In this document: in pieces, positions 53,482-63,728 of the stretch
Numbering within the stretch: the first letter of the stretch is position 1
Layout: each line of letters starts with the position of its first letter
Source: Sulfitobacter sp. DFL-14
GTDB taxonomy: Bacteria > Pseudomonadota > Alphaproteobacteria > Rhodobacterales > Rhodobacteraceae
Assembly (NCBI RefSeq): GCF_003335585.1
Contig: NZ_QBFD01000009.1
Location: 1-64,000 of the forward strand
DNA length: 64,000 nucleotides
Direction: 5' to 3'
Translations under genes and position numbers: made by a program
The notes under the pieces: model-generated
Databases searched by the model: none
The model's input: only the letters and a program-made list of their open reading frames with translations
Told to the model about the DNA's origin: nothing

Positions 53482-54844
53482 GGTGATGTCCCCAGACGTG
53501 GTGTAGCTTGCGGTGGTCATCGGGTTTCCCGGTAGGGTCGGGTTGCGACAACCAACCTGAACCAAGGACTATACCCGATGACCAAACCCATGATGGACCT
53601 TCGCACGCTGGTGGAGAAGAGCGCAGATGCGGACCTGTTGCGCGAGATGATCGGCTTCGCGGCCGAGCGGCTGATGGAACTGGAGGTCGGTGCCAAGACC
53701 GGTGCCGACTACGGCGAGAAGAGCAGCGATCGGCTGGCGCAACGGAATGGCTACCGCGACCGTGACTGGCAGACACGGGCGGGCAGTGTGGAATTGCGCA
53801 TTCCCCGACTGCGCACCGGTTCGTATTTCCCGTCCTTTCTTGAGCCACGGCGCTCGGTGGAGAAGGCGCTGACGGCAGTCATCCAGGAAGCCTACGTTCA
53901 TGGCGTATCCACCCGCGCCATGGATGACCTCGTGCAAGCCATGGGCGGGACCGGCATCTCGAAGAGCCAGGTCAGCCGCTTGTGCGAGGATATCGACGAG
54001 CGCGTCGATGCCTTCCTGACCCGGCCCATCGAGGGCGAATGGCCCTATCTGTGGATCGATGCCACCTACCTGAAGGTGCGCCAGGGCGGGCGCATCGTCA
54101 GTGTCGCGGTTACGATCGCCGTAGGCGTCAACATGTATGGCCGACGCGAGGTTCTGGGCATGGCGATCGGTGCCTCGGAAGCTGAACCCTTCTGGACCGA
54201 CTTCCTCCGCGACCTTGTCCGGCGCGGCCTGTCAGGCGTGAAGCTGGTCATCTCTGACGCTCATGAGGGCATCAAGGCGGCCACGGCCCGCGTGCTGTCG
54301 ACCACCTGGCAGCGCTGCCGCGTGCATTTCCAGCGCAATGCTTTGGCCCATGCCGGCAAGAGCAGCCGTCGGGTGGTCTCAGCCTTCATCGCCACCGCCT
54401 TTGCCCAGCCCGACCACGCGGCGGCAAAGGCCCAGTGGCGCCAGGTCGCGGACCAGATGCGCCCAAAGCTGCCCAAGCTCGCAACGCTCATGGACGGTGC
54501 CGAAGAAGACGTCCTCGCCTACATGACCTTTCCCCAGCAGCACCGGACGAAGCTGCACAGCACGAATCCAATCGAGCGCCTGAACGGCGAGATCAAGAGG
54601 CGCACCGACGTGGTGGGTATCTTTCCGAACGAGGCATCCATCCGCCGCCTCGTTGGCGCAATCCTGATGGAGCAGACCGAGGAATGGACGGTCCAGCGCG
54701 GCCGATACATGACGCTGGAAACGCTGGCCCCGGTCTGCGATGATGTCGTGGTCAGCCTGCCTGCGGCGCAGCGCGACTGACAAGCTCGGCCCGCCGGTGA
54801 GCGCGAGGCCCGTCGTGAGCTACACCATCAGCTGGGACGTCATC
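53482..54844 (+). mobile_element. IS256-type insertion sequence with 8-base target duplication
   Basis: 1363 bases. The target repeat CGAAAATC flanks it at 53474-53481 and 54845-54852. The ends are imperfect inverted repeats: GGTGATGTCCCCAG...GTGGTGTAGCT on the left and GATGACGTCCCAG...GGTGTAGCT (complement) on the right. The clean duplication shows a direct, probably recent insertion. Confidence 0.92.
53578..54780 (+). CDS. IS256 family transposase
   Basis: 400 residues. The mutator-type core is intact: [23 protein letters not shown] aspartates in [11 protein letters not shown] and [12 protein letters not shown], and the glutamate in [15 protein letters not shown]. The CxxH-like RCRVHFQRN follows the second aspartate. 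Frame complete, so it may be active. Confidence 0.95.
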   Translation: MTKPMMDLRTLVEKSADADLLREMIGFAAERLMELEVGAKTGADYGEKSSDRLAQRNGYRDRDWQTRAGSVELRIPRLRTGSYFPSFLEPRRSVEKALTAVIQEAYVHGVSTRAMDDLVQAMGGTGISKSQVSRLCEDIDERVDAFLTRPIEGEWPYLWIDATYLKVRQGGRIVSVAVTIAVGVNMYGRREVLGMAIGASEAEPFWTDFLRDLVRRGLSGVKLVISDAHEGIKAATARVLSTTWQRCRVHFQRNALAHAGKSSRRVVSAFIATAFAQPDHAAAKAQWRQVADQMRPKLPKLATLMDGAEEDVLAYMTFPQQHRTKLHSTNPIERLNGEIKRRTDVVGIFPNEASIRRLVGAILMEQTEEWTVQRGRYMTLETLAPVCDDVVVSLPAAQRD

Positions 54845-55319
54845 CGAAAATCTGTGGTGTGCCGCAATCAAACAGGATTGTCAGCCGCTCAGCCTTTTCA
54901 GCTTCCGGCGCGATTGCTTTGCAGCTGCCAGAAGAGACATAGCCGATGACCATTTCGACGCCGTCTTTTTCGACAAGCTTGAGATAATCAGCATTTTTTT
55001 GTTTTGAGTTTTCATCCACGAAGATCGGATCAATCATGGACCCGCCGATTCCGGGTGTATTGTATGGCCCGGGCACGGCCCCGGCATTGATGGCTTCGAT
55101 CATCAGTTCAGCAGCATTGCGCGCAGGAACACCAAACGGTCCTGCCGCACTACCAGACAAGAAAGTCACAAAACCGACTTTGACGGAATTATCCTGAGCG
55201 TCTGCTTCGGACGGCGCTGCAAAAGTGGTCAACAGACCAATCGCGCCAGCGGCAAAAAGTGATGTTGTGTTGTTGAGTACCGCACCAAACGGCGACATCT
55301 TACGAACGGAATTTTCCAT

Positions 55320-55775
55320 TCTTCTCCTCCAGGTTTTGTCCTTGTGAAGGATCAGTATCCGCACAGTCGACCATGAATGATCCAGGCACTCCAAGTGCCA
55401 TTTTTCTGAACGAAATCCTCCCCACACGACCGTCTGATCGCGTCCGCCCTAACTCAGCAGGCAAGGCAGAATCGTTCAACTTGCTGGAAAAAGGTTCCTG
55501 AGCGCATACCGCTCAAACGGGGCTTTCTTTGATCAGGCGCGTTAGGTGTTTGAAGTTGAACATCTGATCAATCCGGCGTTCGGGCTGCCAGGTCCCCACC
55601 AGATGCAGTTAATTTGAGACTGATGACACTCAAAACTTCAAATAAGTGCCGAACCTGTAAAAACCGCCGCACTTTTGCATCTGTGTGCTACGTGACAGGA
55701 AGCACCGCGTCGCAACCATAAGAGCCGCAGTCCTGGACGGGCAGAAACGGTTGCCCTGCAAGGCACGTCGTTGCG
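55320..55775. other. Gap of about 450 bases; no supported gene
   Basis: Between the binding-protein start and the SDR gene end no coding frame with sensible composition was found. The part near 55600-55680 is AT-richer and may contain the transporter promoter (minus strand). No hairpin with T run was found after the SDR gene. Confidence 0.45.
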
Positions 55776-56486
55776 TCAGATTGTTCTGACCAGCCCGCCA
55801 TCAACAAGGATCGACTGGCCATTGATATAGCCTGCGCTGTCAGACAGCAGGAAGGCAATAGTTTCGCCCAGTTCCTGCACCTTTCCGTATCGCCCCGAGG
55901 GCACCTTCCGGGCGTTCGCCTCTTGCATCGGATAATTGTCCATAAACCCAGGCAGTACCGCATTTATGCGAAGCCCTTCGGTGCCATGGCGATCCACACA
56001 CAGCTTCATGAACGATGACAACGCCGCGCGAAACGCCGAAGACAACGGATAGGTCAGATCCGGCTGCTGCGCGGCAAACGAGGACATGGAAACAATCGCG
56101 CCACCACCCTGTGTGTGGAAAACCGGGGCCAAGATCCGTGCCAGACGCACGGTCGGCAGCAAGACAATGTCCAGCGCGCCGTGCCAGTCTTCGTCCGATA
56201 TCTCCAGCAGCTCACCCTTGGCCGCGTGGCCGGTGTTGATCAGCGCGCCGTCAATACGGCCATGCAGGTCCATTGCTGTTTGCACAAGCTGCGCCAGTGC
56301 CGCCGGGTCTGTAATATCGCCCCGGATCGCCGTTGCGCCCAATTCGTCCGCGACCTCTGCTATCTTCCCGGATCGCGACATCATCACCAACGACCAGCCA
56401 TCCGCGGCCAGCGCCCGTGCGCCTGCCAACCCCAGACCCTGACTGGCGGCGGTTATGATCGCGACTTTCTTTTCCTGTTCAGACAT
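55776..56486 (-). CDS. SDR-family oxidoreductase with altered active site
   Basis: 236 residues from ATG 56486. NAD-binding motif ITAASQGLGLAGARAL; ALINTGHA; then SMSSFAAQQPDLTYPLSSAFRAAL, where the usual YxxxK lysine is absent, as in a subgroup of FabG-like proteins. Last gene of the aromatic operon; it may handle a side product or an alcohol/ketone of the substrate. The true reaction is uncertain because of the missing lysine. Confidence 0.8.
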   Translation of the reverse strand: MSEQEKKVAIITAASQGLGLAGARALAADGWSLVMMSRSGKIAEVADELGATAIRGDITDPAALAQLVQTAMDLHGRIDGALINTGHAAKGELLEISDEDWHGALDIVLLPTVRLARILAPVFHTQGGGAIVSMSSFAAQQPDLTYPLSSAFRAALSSFMKLCVDRHGTEGLRINAVLPGFMDNYPMQEANARKVPSGRYGKVQELGETIAFLLSDSAGYINGQSILVDGGLVRTI

Positions 56487-56522
56487 TCGATTCCCTTTCA
56501 ACCGGAAAGACCGCAGCGCCAG

Positions 56523-57536
56523 TCATTTCTGTGCGGCCAGATCCAGCGCGACATCGACAATCATGTCCTCCTGACCACCGACCATCTTACGGTTGCCAAG
56601 TTCGACCAGAATGTCGCGTGTATCCAGACCATAAGCCTTTGCGGCGGTTTCGGCGTGCCGCAGAAAGCTGGAATATACTCCGGCATAGCCCAGCGACAAG
56701 GTTTCGCGGTCAACCTGAACGGCACGGTCCTGCAACGGACGCACCAGCGTGTCAGCAGCATCCATGATTGCAAACAGATCACAGCCGTGATCCCAACCCA
56801 TCTTGTCGGCCACCGCCAGAAATGCCTCTAGCGGGGTGTTCCCGGCACCGGCCCCCATACCCGCAAGTGATGCATCAACCCGGTAGGCCCCGGCCTCGAC
56901 CGCGACAACCGAATTGGCAACAGCAACCGAAAGGTTCTGGTGTGCGTGAATGCCGATCTGGGTTTCTTCCTTCAGGATGTCGCGGTAGGCGGCGATACGG
57001 TCACGCGCCCCGTCCATCACCAGCCCGCCGGCGGAATCGGTGACATAAACGCAATGCGCTCCGTAGCTTTCCATCAGCCTGGCCTGTTGCGCCAGTTCGG
57101 CGGGTTCAGACATATGGGCCATCATCAGGAACCCGGACACATCCATGCCGATGTTGCGGGCATGGGCGATGTGTTGCGCGGCGACATCGGCCTCGGTGCA
57201 ATGAGTGGCGACACGGACGGATTTCACCCCGGCCTCAAACGCCTGTTGCAGATCATGGATGGTGCCGATGCCGGGCACCAGCAGGGTGGTCAACCTGGCG
57301 TGGCTCAGCTTGTCGGCAATCGCCGCGATCCATTCCAGATCGGTATGACGCCCGAACCCATAGTTGAAACTGGACCCGGCCAGGCCGTCACCATGCGCCA
57401 GTTCAATCGCGTCCACCCCGGCACGATCCAGCGCCAGGGCAATGTTTTCGACCTGTTCCAGCGTATAACGGTGGCGGATCGCGTGCATGCCATCGCGCAG
57501 GGTGACGTCCTGAACATAGAGTTTTGAGGTCGTCAT
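56523..57536 (-). CDS. mhpE: 4-hydroxy-2-oxovalerate aldolase
   Basis: 337 residues from ATG 57536, two bases after the stop of the dehydrogenase gene. The DRE-TIM motif [39 protein letters not shown] and [12 protein letters not shown] fit MhpE/DmpG/HsaF. It cleaves 4-hydroxy-2-oxovalerate to pyruvate and acetaldehyde, passed directly to MhpF in a complex. Confidence 0.93.
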   Translation of the reverse strand: MTTSKLYVQDVTLRDGMHAIRHRYTLEQVENIALALDRAGVDAIELAHGDGLAGSSFNYGFGRHTDLEWIAAIADKLSHARLTTLLVPGIGTIHDLQQAFEAGVKSVRVATHCTEADVAAQHIAHARNIGMDVSGFLMMAHMSEPAELAQQARLMESYGAHCVYVTDSAGGLVMDGARDRIAAYRDILKEETQIGIHAHQNLSVAVANSVVAVEAGAYRVDASLAGMGAGAGNTPLEAFLAVADKMGWDHGCDLFAIMDAADTLVRPLQDRAVQVDRETLSLGYAGVYSSFLRHAETAAKAYGLDTRDILVELGNRKMVGGQEDMIVDVALDLAAQK

Positions 57537-57537
57537 A

Positions 57538-58476
57538 TCATGCGGTCCCCCTGTATCGCACTGCAAGCACATGTTCAGCTGTGCGCATCGCTGCCGAGGT
57601 CATGATATCCAGATTTCCGGCGTATTTCGGCAGGTAGTGGCCTGCGCCTTCGACCTCAAGAAACACGCTGACCTTGAGGCCAGTGGCGTGATCGTCAACG
57701 CCCGGGATACGCATTGCGGCATTGTTCCCGATGGTTTCAAACTGCACCTCTTGTTTCAACCGATAGCCGGGTACATAGGTCTGCACCTCTTTCACCATGT
57801 CTTTGATGGACTTGCGCACCGCGTCGCGGTCCGTGGTCCTGGCCAGACAAAACACTGTGTCACGCATGATCATCGGCGGTTCGGCAGGGTTCAGGATGAT
57901 GATCGCCTTGCCCTTTTTCGCGCCCCCAACAGCGCTGATCGCCTGTGATGTTGTTTCGGTGAATTCGTCGATGTTGGCGCGTGTGCCCGGACCGGCAGAG
58001 CGGGACGAAACAGAGGCGATGATCTCCGCATAGGTCACTTCGGCCACCCGCGACACAGCGGCGACAATCGGGATTGTCGCCTGTCCGCCGCAGGTGACCA
58101 TGTTGATGTTGGTATGCGCCAGATGCTCGTCCATGTTTGCAGCAGGGATCACATAAGGCCCGATGGCCGCCGGGGTCAGGTCGATCATTTGTTTGCCTGC
58201 CGCCTGCACAATCGCGTCATTCTTCACATGAGCCCCCGCCGATGTGGCGTCAAACACCACGCCAATCTCTGGCCAGACGGCCATGCGGGTGAGACCGTCG
58301 ATTCCTTCATGCGTGGTTGCAATGCCGAACCCCGCGGCGCGTTTCAAACCGTCGCTTTCAGGGTCGATGCCCACCATCGCGCCCATTTCCAGAACATCGG
58401 AATTGCGGAGTATCTTGATCATCAGATCGGTGCCGATATTGCCCGACCCGATGATCGCTGCCTTGATCTTGTTCAT
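57538..58476 (-). CDS. mhpF: Acetaldehyde dehydrogenase (acylating)
   Basis: 312 residues. NAD-binding [14 protein letters not shown] at the N-terminus, catalytic cysteine in [10 protein letters not shown], and [14 protein letters not shown]. Converts acetaldehyde to acetyl-CoA with NAD and CoA; partner of the aldolase. Start overlaps the hydratase stop by four bases. Confidence 0.94.
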   Translation of the reverse strand: MNKIKAAIIGSGNIGTDLMIKILRNSDVLEMGAMVGIDPESDGLKRAAGFGIATTHEGIDGLTRMAVWPEIGVVFDATSAGAHVKNDAIVQAAGKQMIDLTPAAIGPYVIPAANMDEHLAHTNINMVTCGGQATIPIVAAVSRVAEVTYAEIIASVSSRSAGPGTRANIDEFTETTSQAISAVGGAKKGKAIIILNPAEPPMIMRDTVFCLARTTDRDAVRKSIKDMVKEVQTYVPGYRLKQEVQFETIGNNAAMRIPGVDDHATGLKVSVFLEVEGAGHYLPKYAGNLDIMTSAAMRTAEHVLAVRYRGTA

Positions 58477-59276
58477 ATTGCAGTTCCACCATCTTCAAAA
58501 GCCACCTGCACTGGCGTGAACCCGGCGATTTCAGCGACGTAGACTTCACCCGGAGCAACCGGAACCATAGGCCCCAGCGCACCGGACATCACGATCTCTC
58601 CTTCAGTCAGCGGCCGACCCAGTGTGGCCATGTTGCGCGCCAGCCAAAGGCCCGCATTCAGTGGATGACCAAGGCAATCAGCACCAACGCCACTGGACAT
58701 GATCTCGCCGTTGCGTGACAGGATCCCTCCGGCCAGCCGCAGGTCCAGATCACTGATCTTGCGCGCCCCAAGGCCAAGCAGAAACCCGCCGCCCGAGGCA
58801 TTGTCAGCCACCGTATCGACCAGCCGGATATCCCAGTTGGCAATCGCCGAATCGACAATCTCCAGCGCAGGGACAATATAGGCGACCGAGCGGATGAACT
58901 CTGCCATAGGCAAGTCCGGATCGCTCACCTTACGGTCCATCACAAAGGCAACCTCAAGCTCGGCCTTGGGCTGCATGAAACGTCTGGTGTCCACAACATC
59001 GCCTTCGGTAAAGGCGTAGTCGGCCCACAGCACGCCGGAATCAGGTTGATCGACACCCAGCTGTGCCTGAACCGCCCTGGAGGTCAAGCCAATCTTGCGC
59101 CCGACAACCCGGCGCCCCTCGGCGATCCAGCGAGCATTATTGCTTTCCTGTACCGCATAGGCATCCGCCACCGTGTCCAGCCCGTGGCTGTCGCGCAGCG
59201 GTGGGATCTGCACAAGATCGGTGCGTGCGCGATACACCGCTTCGGCCATGGCGGTGATGGTTTGGCTGTCTGTCAT
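58473..59276 (-). CDS. mhpD: 2-oxopent-4-enoate hydratase
   Basis: 267 residues of the FAH/MhpD fold: [34 protein letters not shown] and the metal-binding Glu residues in it, and [14 protein letters not shown]. Adds water to 2-hydroxypenta-2,4-dienoate to give 4-hydroxy-2-oxovalerate. Overlaps the reductase stop by four bases. Confidence 0.93.
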   Translation of the reverse strand: MTDSQTITAMAEAVYRARTDLVQIPPLRDSHGLDTVADAYAVQESNNARWIAEGRRVVGRKIGLTSRAVQAQLGVDQPDSGVLWADYAFTEGDVVDTRRFMQPKAELEVAFVMDRKVSDPDLPMAEFIRSVAYIVPALEIVDSAIANWDIRLVDTVADNASGGGFLLGLGARKISDLDLRLAGGILSRNGEIMSSGVGADCLGHPLNAGLWLARNMATLGRPLTEGEIVMSGALGPMVPVAPGEVYVAEIAGFTPVQVAFEDGGTAI

Positions 59277-59821
59277 GTTCCGGGGTCACTTTCCGTTTGG
59301 TTTGCGCCGTCCGGCAGATAGCCGCCGCGCCAGTACAACAATGGTTGGCGATCAAAGGTCCGCGCCCGCAAGACATTGCCTACAAGAATGGTATGATCCC
59401 CACCTGCAAGGTTGCTTTCAAGGCTGCATTCAATCCAGGCCAGCGCGCCGTTTATCAACGGTACACCCCCCAGACCCGGTTCGGTCTGAAGGCCGGCAAA
59501 GCGGTCAATTTCAGGCGTTGCAAAACTGCTTGAAACTGCTTGCTGATCCGCCGACAAGACATTCACCGCAAACCGTCCCGCCTTGAGAAATACCGGCAGT
59601 GAAAAAGCTGCGTTGCGCAGGCTCCACTGCACCAGCGGTGGGTCCAGTGACAATGACGCAAAGGATGTTGCAGTGACACCGTAAGGTGCCGCGCGATCAT
59701 CTATTGTTGTCATCACTGTGACCCCCGAAGCGAACCGCCCCAATGCCTCGCGAAAGGCAGTTGCGTTCAGCGGCGGCGGGGTGTCATCTGTGGCCCGCTG
59801 GGGGCTCATCTGTGCAGACAT
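59273..59821 (-). CDS. Flavin reductase of two-component hydroxylase (HpaC/HsaB type)
   Basis: 182 residues from ATG 59821, with AAAGGA nine bases before. Flavin-reductase pattern: FASGVTVMTT, GVTATSFASLSLDPPLVQWSL, and FAVNVLSADQQAVS. It supplies reduced flavin to the HpaB-like oxygenase encoded two genes upstream in the operon. Confidence 0.9.
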   Translation of the reverse strand: MSAQMSPQRATDDTPPPLNATAFREALGRFASGVTVMTTIDDRAAPYGVTATSFASLSLDPPLVQWSLRNAAFSLPVFLKAGRFAVNVLSADQQAVSSSFATPEIDRFAGLQTEPGLGGVPLINGALAWIECSLESNLAGGDHTILVGNVLRARTFDRQPLLYWRGGYLPDGANQTESDPGT

Positions 59822-59837
59822 CGTGGCGGTCCTTTCC

Positions 59838-60710
59838 TCAGCGGTCCAGCAGAAAATCCAGGTGCAGCTTGTTGAACACCGCCGGATCCTCAAACTGCGG
59901 CCAGTGCCCGCATTCATTCATCACCGAAAACCGGGCACCGGGGATGGAATCGGCGATTTTCCGGCCTTCCCCGGGAGAGGCTGTCGGATCATGTGACGTC
60001 CACAACACCAGCGTCGGCGCGGTGATCCTGGCACTGTCGTCGTAGGTGAACATATTGCGCTTACGGGTCTCGGGTTCCTGCAAACACAGGATCTTTTCCA
60101 TCACCGGGATGAAACCGGGTTGGGCATAGATCGCGCGACGGACCTCGACCAGATCGTCATGAACCATGGCCGTGTCGTGCATCAGGAATTCAAGCCGTGA
60201 ACGGATACGGTCAGGATTGGGGTCGTTCACCGCCTCCATCGACAAGCGCTTGATCCGCTGCATCACCTCGGGGAACATGGTCCAGCCCCCCGCAGTGTTC
60301 AGCACAACGCGGTCCACTTTGTCCGGATGGTGTATTGCAAGATAGGCGGCAACCCAGCCCCCCAGCGATTCACCGGAAACATGCGCCTTTTCATAACCAA
60401 GCGCCTCAATCACATCCAACACATGGTCAGCGTATTGTTTGATCTCATAGGGAATGTCCGGCTTGTCGCTCCAGCCATGCCCAACCATGTCAATCGCATA
60501 GGTATTGAAATGCGCACCATGCGATTGCATGTTGCGCGTGAACGCTTCGGCGTGGCCACCGGTGCCGTGCAGCAACAGCAGCAGTGGCTGATCATCCGAT
60601 CCCGCTGCCAGGTATCGTGTCTTGACCCCTCCGGCATCCAGATACCCCTGGCTGAACGCCACCCCGGTCAGATCGGACCAGATCGAAGCGTGTTGTGGTG
60701 TTATCGTCAT
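59838..60710 (-). CDS. Alpha/beta hydrolase for meta-cleavage product
   Basis: 290 residues. Oxyanion loop LLHGTGGHAEAF, nucleophile serine in VSGESLGGWVAAYLA, acid in WTSHDPTASP, base in NECGHWPQFE. This is the MhpC/BphD/HsaD group that cuts the C-C bond of the ring-opened product, releasing 2-hydroxypentadienoate and an acid. Position between dioxygenase, hydroxylase and hydratase genes fits. Confidence 0.9.
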   Translation of the reverse strand: MTITPQHASIWSDLTGVAFSQGYLDAGGVKTRYLAAGSDDQPLLLLLHGTGGHAEAFTRNMQSHGAHFNTYAIDMVGHGWSDKPDIPYEIKQYADHVLDVIEALGYEKAHVSGESLGGWVAAYLAIHHPDKVDRVVLNTAGGWTMFPEVMQRIKRLSMEAVNDPNPDRIRSRLEFLMHDTAMVHDDLVEVRRAIYAQPGFIPVMEKILCLQEPETRKRNMFTYDDSARITAPTLVLWTSHDPTASPGEGRKIADSIPGARFSVMNECGHWPQFEDPAVFNKLHLDFLLDR

Positions 60711-60746
60711 TTCGCTTCCTTTCTTTCGAAGGTTGGGCCGCGAGGG

Positions 60747-62216
60747 TCAGCGTTTTGCCGGTTCAGGATCACCCGCCAGCGCAAGCGCTGCATTGACCAG
60801 TCTCTTGGGTTCGACATCGTCTGCACCCATGTAGTTCATCGCCCGGGTGCGCATCGGATCGCCCGCATAATAGCGTTCATATTGCAACGCGCGGGTGCCG
60901 AACGCCTCGCCAGACAGATCCCAGGCGAGTTTGAACAACCGGGCACGATCAAGCGATGAAATGTTTGCGCCGGAGTAAAAGCGCTGCGTGTCCTCCTTCA
61001 GTTCGTCCGCCAGAAAATCAGCACCCGATGGCATCATCATGAACCCGCCTGCCGCAATGGTCTGAATGATTTCCACGACCCTCGGATAGGCGGTGGGCAG
61101 ATACGTGCGCAGCGCCTGAAGCGGGCCCAGCAACGGCCGCACCGTGCCGACCTGGGTGGCTTCACATGCCACCTCAGAGTGCAACAGGCCGCTTTTGAGG
61201 AACTCGATATGGTTCAGGCTTTCGCCCAACATGGACTGTACATGCAAGAAAGCGTCCGCACCCATCGAGCGGGCAACCTCCATCGCGACACCAACGGCGA
61301 ACTGCATCTTAACCAGCGCGCGGGTGTTGGTCTGGTGTGCCGTATGGTTGCGCAACGATGAAGTAATGTAATATTCGTTCGACAGTTGCACGTCACGATA
61401 GATGAACACCCGGTCCCAGGGCACAAAGCAATTGTCGAAGATCAGCAGTGAATCGTTTTCTTCGAACCGGTTGGACAGCGGGTGGTCAAAGTCAGACTTT
61501 TGCCCGGCCAGCGTATAAGGTTCGCGGCAGATCTGGCGCAGACCATTGCTGTTGGTCGGCACTGCAAACATCAACGCGTGATCTTCATCACCGGGGCGCA
61601 GACCTGGCAGGGAATACATCAACATCTCATCGGAAACAGGCCCCAGCGTCGCGATCATCCGCCCGCCAGAGATATAGATGCCCTCGTCGGTTTCCTTAAC
61701 CACACGCATGTGCAGCTCGGCCTGTTCGGACGACGGTTTTGACCGGTCGTTTTGCGGTGACAACAACGCATGGCTAAGGAACAAATCATTGTCGCGGACA
61801 TATTCGTAATATTTGGCGATCCGTTCAGGGAATTCCGGGCCGTTCTTGCCCGCCAATTCACGCGCTTCCCAGAACGCCAGAAGCGAACAGTTCAGAAAAT
61901 CAGGCGACCGCCCCATCAAGCCAAAGTTCTGCTGCGCCCATAACAAGTAACCCTCGCGCTTTTTGGTCAGATCAGCGGTGTTCATGGCCGGCATAAAGGC
62001 CAATCCGGCGCGTTCACCGGTTTCGGGTACGATATAGGTTGTCTGATCTTCGGTTTCTTTGGCAACCTGCATGTCATACAGTTTTGCCAATTGTTCGACG
62101 CTTGCGGAAAACGCCGGGTGCGTGGTGACATCCTGCACCTGTTCGCCATTTATCCAGACGTCACGGGGTGTTGCCTTCAAATGGTCGATAAATTGCTGTC
62201 CGCTACGAGCGCTCAT
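60747..62216 (-). CDS. HpaB-type flavin-dependent phenol hydroxylase, oxygenase component
   Basis: 489 residues from ATG 62216 (GTG 62222 also possible). Strong likeness to 4-hydroxyphenylacetate 3-monooxygenase large subunit: DVWINGEQVQDVTTHPAF, GRSPDFLNCSLLAF, NDLFLSHALLSPQNDRSK, FDNCFVPWDRVFIYRD, and YYAGDPMRT. It adds a hydroxyl ortho to a phenol using reduced FAD from the reductase. In E. coli the mhp pathway uses a different single-component hydroxylase (MhpA), so this operon is a hybrid. Confidence 0.93.
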   Translation of the reverse strand: MSARSGQQFIDHLKATPRDVWINGEQVQDVTTHPAFSASVEQLAKLYDMQVAKETEDQTTYIVPETGERAGLAFMPAMNTADLTKKREGYLLWAQQNFGLMGRSPDFLNCSLLAFWEARELAGKNGPEFPERIAKYYEYVRDNDLFLSHALLSPQNDRSKPSSEQAELHMRVVKETDEGIYISGGRMIATLGPVSDEMLMYSLPGLRPGDEDHALMFAVPTNSNGLRQICREPYTLAGQKSDFDHPLSNRFEENDSLLIFDNCFVPWDRVFIYRDVQLSNEYYITSSLRNHTAHQTNTRALVKMQFAVGVAMEVARSMGADAFLHVQSMLGESLNHIEFLKSGLLHSEVACEATQVGTVRPLLGPLQALRTYLPTAYPRVVEIIQTIAAGGFMMMPSGADFLADELKEDTQRFYSGANISSLDRARLFKLAWDLSGEAFGTRALQYERYYAGDPMRTRAMNYMGADDVEPKRLVNAALALAGDPEPAKR

Positions 62217-62300
62217 GTTCACTATTCCATTTCGTAAGTTGTTCGCCCCGGCCGCCTGTCATCGGCGGCCGTGCTATTATTGTTGCAGATCAGGCCCGTA

Positions 62301-63233
62301 TCAGGCCGGTTGTGCAGTCATGATCCCCATGCCGGTCAACCATTCACCAATGGTCTCGTAAAACAGCACATCTGACTTGTAATCCGGGCCCATCGCCGCC
62401 AGCGCCGCGACCCAGGCGCGAACCTCGTGTCCGCCGCGCCCTCCGCTTGCCGTCAGATCGGCGTCGGTTGTTTCATCCAGCACTGAGGTGTTGCCGGTCT
62501 TGAACGCCTCCAACAGCATGTTGTCCCACTCCGGGTTCAATGGCAGCAGCTTTGAAGTTCCATCCACGAGTTTTGCGCCTTCGCCCACAACCAAGTTCTG
62601 CCGGGTCATTCTTTGGTCGTGACCCATAGCGCCGCCGTCAATCAACCGCTGGCGCACCTGTGGCGGGGCCGAGGCCAGAGACGGAATTGGCGGATCATGC
62701 GACAAACCACCTGACCCGATAATCAGTACCCGCTCAGGACAGGCGGCAGCCCATTTGCCCACCGCTTCGCCTAGCGCACGAACCCGCGTGAATCCGGGGC
62801 GGGGCGCGATGGCGCAATTGATGAAAATCGGGATCATCCGGGCCAAAGACCGGTCCGCGGACAACAACTCAACGGGCTGAACTGCGCCGTGGTCCACCTC
62901 CATCCGGTAGGAAATCGCCGTGTCGACACCCTCTGCCAGAACATATTCGGCGCAGTCCATCGCGCGGTCTTCGGGGATATCCAGCTTACCGGCGACGGTG
63001 CCGAAATCACCAACCGAATTGCCTTCGATCCCTACACAAAATGCCGGAAGCAGCTTGTAGAAAAAGCCGTTCACATGGTCAGGATGAAGAACAACTGTCA
63101 GGTCAGGCTCAAGATCAGCTGCAAATTTCTGCGCCTTTTTCAAAGCCGCGTTGAACCGTTCCTCTGTGTCGGGTTTGGCTCTGTTGCGATCCATCAGTGG
63201 GCTGTGCGACATGCATACGGCACCTACTATCAT
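62301..63233 (-). CDS. mhpB: 2,3-dihydroxyphenylpropionate 1,2-dioxygenase-like extradiol enzyme
   Basis: 310 residues, close to the usual 314 for MhpB. Class III LigB motifs: CMSHSPLMDRN, VLHPDHVNGFFYKLLPAFC, YRMEVDHGAVQPVELL, and IIGSGGLSHDPP. It opens the catechol ring of 3-(2,3-dihydroxyphenyl)propionate or a close analogue. GGAGG precedes ATG 63233. First gene of the catabolic operon; its promoter lies in the following gap. Confidence 0.93.
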   Translation of the reverse strand: MIVGAVCMSHSPLMDRNRAKPDTEERFNAALKKAQKFAADLEPDLTVVLHPDHVNGFFYKLLPAFCVGIEGNSVGDFGTVAGKLDIPEDRAMDCAEYVLAEGVDTAISYRMEVDHGAVQPVELLSADRSLARMIPIFINCAIAPRPGFTRVRALGEAVGKWAAACPERVLIIGSGGLSHDPPIPSLASAPPQVRQRLIDGGAMGHDQRMTRQNLVVGEGAKLVDGTSKLLPLNPEWDNMLLEAFKTGNTSVLDETTDADLTASGGRGGHEVRAWVAALAAMGPDYKSDVLFYETIGEWLTGMGIMTAQPA

Positions 63234-63728
63234 TTCTCGTTCCTCCCTTTAATTGCCAATCCGGGCGACGGCATCCCGACACCACAAACCACGGCAAGCC
63301 CATCTTTGATCGAGCGGCTGAATGTCTTCGTGTTTCATCCGCCTGAACGCGGAATGAGCCACAGCTTTGAGAAAGAAGATGAGATTTCTGCTGAGTTGGC
63401 ACAACGCTTGCCCGATATTTGTTCGCGATGTGAACACCGAAACGAGGCCGTTAAGTCGTGAACGACATTACTTAGCGGTGCCTGTGTCGTCATGTCGTGG
63501 CGACGTTCAGAAGGAGCTGGCCGTCAGGCACAGTGTAATGAACCACCACGCCCAACAGGAATTTCGACAGGTGAACATTTGTGGAATGACATTTGCAAGC
63601 GTCTGTTAGCATAGACCTATTGTCGGTTACGACTTGGATCCGAATGTGTCACGAGCGCCGCAAGAAACGGCGTTAATGGGTGCGACCGGTTTCCTGAGTC
63701 CACTGGGTCACCATGGGAGGACAGACCG
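63234..63728. other. Divergent control region of catabolic operon and TRAP transporter
   Basis: About 495 bases between the divergent mhpB-like and dctP-like genes. A short plus-strand frame (about 63355-63461, SHSFEKEDEISAELAQRL) could be a gene fragment but has no start or family. The stretch 63560-63630 is AT-richer with TTGCAA and GCATAGACC and probably contains the dctP promoter. A local regulator gene is not present. Confidence 0.45.

Larger units (their letters stand above)
52632..55319 (-). pseudogene. livK-type ABC substrate-binding protein split by an IS256-type element
   Basis: The 5' part (54845-55319, start ATG 55319 after GGAGGAG) encodes a signal peptide and the N-terminal lobe (VKVGFVTFLSGSAAGPFGVP). 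The 3' part (52632-53473) encodes the second lobe (YTFRTGGHATMDSVAAARYL onward). Removing the insertion and one target copy gives 1317 bases, exactly 439 codons, with reading ...TPQIFEEIVTDP across the join. The intact protein would have 438 residues and bind amino acids or, in this setting, an aromatic acid. The insertion inactivates it. Confidence 0.9.
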
